Positions 62,054 to 64,000 of a DNA stretch of 64,000 bases are shown in pieces. The notes under the pieces were generated by a model that saw nothing but the letters and a program-made list of their open reading frames with translations, searched no databases and was not told the origin of the DNA. Origin of the DNA: an uncultured Verrucomicrobia subdivision 3 bacterium (GTDB lineage Bacteria > Verrucomicrobiota > Verrucomicrobiia > Limisphaerales > UBA8199); contig CAIWMU010000093.1 of NCBI GenBank assembly GCA_903913865.1, forward strand, positions 62,001-126,000, in the 5' to 3' direction. Made by a program: the position numbers and the translations under genes. Numbering within the stretch: position 1 is the first letter of the stretch; every line of letters begins with the position of its first letter.

Positions 62054-62075
62054 GATGGAACAGACTTGTTCCATC
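62054..62075 (+). promoter_or_regulatory. Hairpin in the murA leader
   Basis: GATGGAACA (62054-62062) and TGTTCCATC (62067-62075) form a perfect 9-bp stem with a GACT loop, 41 nt upstream of the murA start. Could be an operator palindrome or an RNA leader structure. No known riboswitch class recognised. Confidence 0.35.
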
Positions 62076-62116
62076 GTGGCGTTGGACAGTGCAAAAAAGA
62101 AACAACTGGAATTCAA

Positions 62117-63379
62117 ATGGATAGCTTTTTAATCAAAGGCGGGGTGCCGCTTCGCGGGACGGTGACCGTGGGGGGGGCCAAGAATGCGGTGCTTCCCATC
62201 ATGGCGGCCACGCTGCTGACCAGCGAGCCTTGTGTGATCCGGCGCGTGCCCAACCTCAGCGATGTGCAGTTCATGACCCAGATCCTCGCCTGGCTGGGGG
62301 CGGAAGTTCAGATGGAGGGGGGAGTTGTCCGGGTTCATGCCAAAAAAATCAAGGGGGCAGGGGATTACGACCTTGTCCGGAAGATGCGCGGATCCATTTG
62401 CATCATGGGGCCGCTATTGGGTCGCTTGAAGAAGGCAACCGTCTCGCTGCCTGGTGGCTGTGTGATCGGGGCGAGGCCGATCAACCTGCACTTGAAGGGT
62501 TTTGAGGCGCTGGGTGCGAAGGTGGCGATCAAGGCTGGGTATGTTGAGGTCAGCGCGAAGCGTCTTGTGGGGTCGGCGATGTTCCTTGGGGGGCGTTCAG
62601 GATCCACGGTATTGGGCACCGCCAACGTGATGATGGCGGCGGTTCTCGCTGAAGGGGTGACCGTGATCGAGAGCGCCGCCTGTGAGCCTGAGGTGGTGGA
62701 CCTTGCCAAGTTCCTCACTGCCATGGGAGCGCGGATTTCCGGCGCAGGCAGTCCCACCATGACTATCACCGGAGTCAAGGAGTTGCATGGCGCTGAGCAT
62801 GAAGTCATTCCGGACCGCATTGAGGCGGCCACGTTCGCGATTGCGGCAGTCGCGACAGATGGGAATGTGACCATCCGGGGGGCGCGTGCCGACCATATGC
62901 ACGCCATTCTGGACAAGTTGAGGGGCGCCGGTGCCCGGGTTGACTGCACCAGCGATGGGCTTCAGGTCCGACGGAACGGCAAACTCAAGCCGGTGGACAT
63001 CACGACCCTTCCCTATTCAGGATTTCCCACGGATGCTCAGGCGCAGATGATGGCCCTGATGATCCTCACTCCGGGGATCAGCATCATCACGGAACGGATT
63101 TTTGAATCCCGGTTCATGCATGTGAGTGAATTGACGCGTCTGGGGGCCGATATTGAGATCGAGGGGCCCAGCGCGATTGTGAAGGGTGGCAAGCCGCTGA
63201 GCGGCGCTCCTGTGATGGCAAGCGACCTGCGGGCATCTGCGGCGCTCGTCATTGCCGGATTGGCTGCCAAAGGGACAACACAGGTCAATCGTGTTTATCA
63301 CATTGACCGTGGTTACGAGAATATAGATCTGAAACTCCGCCAGCTGGGAGCGCGGATCGAACGGATCGAGGAAACATGA
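62117..63379 (+). CDS. murA: UDP-N-acetylglucosamine 1-carboxyvinyltransferase
   Basis: 420 residues, the standard MurA size. Lys22 and Asn23 ('GGAKNAVLP'), catalytic Cys115 in 'LPGGCVIGARPINLH', 'GRSGSTVLGTANVMMAA', 'TLPYSGFPTDAQAQMM' and 'FESRFMHVSELTRLGA' all match. First committed step of peptidoglycan synthesis (enolpyruvyl transfer to UDP-GlcNAc). Cys at 115 predicts fosfomycin sensitivity of this enzyme. ATG 62117 begins the conserved part. Stop overlaps the start of the next gene (ATGA). Confidence 0.97.
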   Translation: MDSFLIKGGVPLRGTVTVGGAKNAVLPIMAATLLTSEPCVIRRVPNLSDVQFMTQILAWLGAEVQMEGGVVRVHAKKIKGAGDYDLVRKMRGSICIMGPLLGRLKKATVSLPGGCVIGARPINLHLKGFEALGAKVAIKAGYVEVSAKRLVGSAMFLGGRSGSTVLGTANVMMAAVLAEGVTVIESAACEPEVVDLAKFLTAMGARISGAGSPTMTITGVKELHGAEHEVIPDRIEAATFAIAAVATDGNVTIRGARADHMHAILDKLRGAGARVDCTSDGLQVRRNGKLKPVDITTLPYSGFPTDAQAQMMALMILTPGISIITERIFESRFMHVSELTRLGADIEIEGPSAIVKGGKPLSGAPVMASDLRASAALVIAGLAAKGTTQVNRVYHIDRGYENIDLKLRQLGARIERIEET

Positions 63380-63780
63380 CAAAACTCATCGCGCTGACAA
63401 TCATCATCGGTGTCCTCTACGGTGGATGGGAGCTCTTTCTCTATTGGGACCGCGTCAAGAATGAGGAGGAGACAACGAAGAAGGTGGCGGTCTCCACGGT
63501 GGTCGTGCCGGAGCAACTGCCCGGCATGACCCAGGCTCTGGAAACCTCCCTGCAGGCGGCCCAGCGGCAGGGGGCGGCCGGATATCGTAATTTTCTGAAG
63601 ACCTACGGCCATGCCCTTCAGGATCCGCGCAAGGGCTGGATCGAAATGGACTACTGCGTTGCCCTTTCCCGGGAGAATCCGTCTGAGGCCAAACGCATCT
63701 TCAACAGTGTCCGCGAGCGGACCGGTCCATCATCGCCGATTTGGAAACGGGTGAAGGAGTTGGAGAAAACTTATCAGTAG
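63376..63780 (+). CDS. Small membrane-anchored protein downstream of murA
   Basis: 134 residues. One N-terminal membrane helix (about 4-24, 'LIALTIIIGVLYGGWELFLYW') followed by a soluble helical domain ('ALETSLQAAQRQGAAGYRNFLKTYG', 'RIFNSVRERTG'), facing the periplasm or cytoplasm. The latter half resembles TPR-like helical repeats loosely. I do not recognise the family. Coupled to murA by an ATGA overlap, suggesting an envelope role. Confidence 0.75.
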   Translation: MTKLIALTIIIGVLYGGWELFLYWDRVKNEEETTKKVAVSTVVVPEQLPGMTQALETSLQAAQRQGAAGYRNFLKTYGHALQDPRKGWIEMDYCVALSRENPSEAKRIFNSVRERTGPSSPIWKRVKELEKTYQ

Positions 63781-63851
63781 GGGCATTTTTTGTTGGCATT
63801 GGCTTGCAGCCCTGTGTTAGGGTTCCTTAACATTCCAAAAAAAGGACACCT

Positions 63852-64000
63852 ATGGACATAATCTTCAACTGTCGGAAGTGTGAACAGGAACTCGCTGTGG
63901 ACAGCTCAGCTGCCGGTTCCGAAATCAACTGCCCTTCCTGCAACGCCACCATTACCATTCCGGAACCCGTGTCGCCCATTCCCCACTCGGGCGACGATTC
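63852..64000 (+). CDS. Zinc-ribbon protein (3' truncated by the window)
   Basis: ATG 63852 with AAAGGAC about 7 nt upstream. The visible 49 codons read a zinc ribbon: 'CRKCEQ' and, 20 residues on, 'CPSCNA', each a CxxC pair, followed by 'TITIPEPVSP'. Such short N-terminal ribbons head many planctomycete and verrucomicrobial proteins of varied function. The rest lies beyond the window. Confidence 0.75.
   Translation, partial: MDIIFNCRKCEQELAVDSSAAGSEINCPSCNATITIPEPVSPIPHSGDD

Noticed and set aside
1-64000. tRNA, rRNA, CRISPR arrays, insertion sequences or prophage
   Set aside because: No tRNA T-arm with a matching cloverleaf, no regularly spaced direct repeats, no transposase or integrase motifs were seen by eye.

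Overview
The window is a GC-rich, gene-dense bacterial chromosome segment. No rRNA, tRNA, CRISPR array, insertion sequence or phage gene was seen. The gene content points to the phylum Verrucomicrobiota (Verrucomicrobiae-like). Pointers are an autotransporter-associated beta-strand repeat protein with a 'SWPES...W' tail, a prepilin-like protein with a C-terminal DG motif, modular sialidases with LamG-like domains, a fused CcoNO oxidase subunit, an HzsA-related multiheme protein and an MglA/roadblock cluster. This placement is inference, because no rRNA is present.

Layout. 1-3.3 kb: 3' end of a giant secreted protein with P-domain-like and PPC-like modules. 3.5-19.2 kb, minus strand: a sialic acid locus holding a GntR/LacI-type regulator, a prepilin-like protein, a giant beta-strand repeat protein, a fused sialate O-acetylesterase/sialidase, a NanM-like mutarotase, an MFS transporter, an N-acetylneuraminate lyase, a second sialidase and an AGE-type epimerase. 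Lyase plus AGE epimerase matches the Bacteroides fragilis type route (Neu5Ac to ManNAc to GlcNAc); no kinase is in the window. 19.2-23.7 kb: hybrid histidine kinase, lone receiver and receiver-cyclase. 24.3-32.7 kb, plus strand: a full cbb3 oxidase operon, ccoI-S-NO-Q-P-G-H and a SafE-like gene, with fused CcoNO and a mono-heme CcoP.

32.7-48.8 kb is mostly housekeeping and metabolism: M48 protease pair, mtnP-gatB, NfnAB-type flavoprotein pair, polyprenol-phosphate mannosyltransferase, frr, FtsB/DivIC-like protein, YIP1-like protein, GDP-mannose 3,5-epimerase-like protein, nitronate monooxygenase and lutABC. 49.0-53.5 kb encodes two translationally coupled secreted c-type cytochromes, a beta-propeller diheme protein and an HzsA-related triheme protein.

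53.6-58.9 kb is the most unusual part. An MglA-like GTPase, a roadblock protein and a 604-residue protein form one operon. The 604-residue protein carries a duplicated, unrecognised three-motif domain and a C-terminal roadblock domain. Divergent from this operon lie a receiver-DUF4388 protein and two small proteins. This looks like a bacterial small-GTPase signalling or polarity system with a poorly described architecture. 58.9-64 kb: uppP, an OB-fold protein, a LysM protein, prmC, murA and two small genes, the last cut by the window edge.

Many neighbours overlap by ATGA, GTGA or TGATG, so translational coupling defines the operons and settles several start codons. Functions were read from motifs and context only, with no database search.
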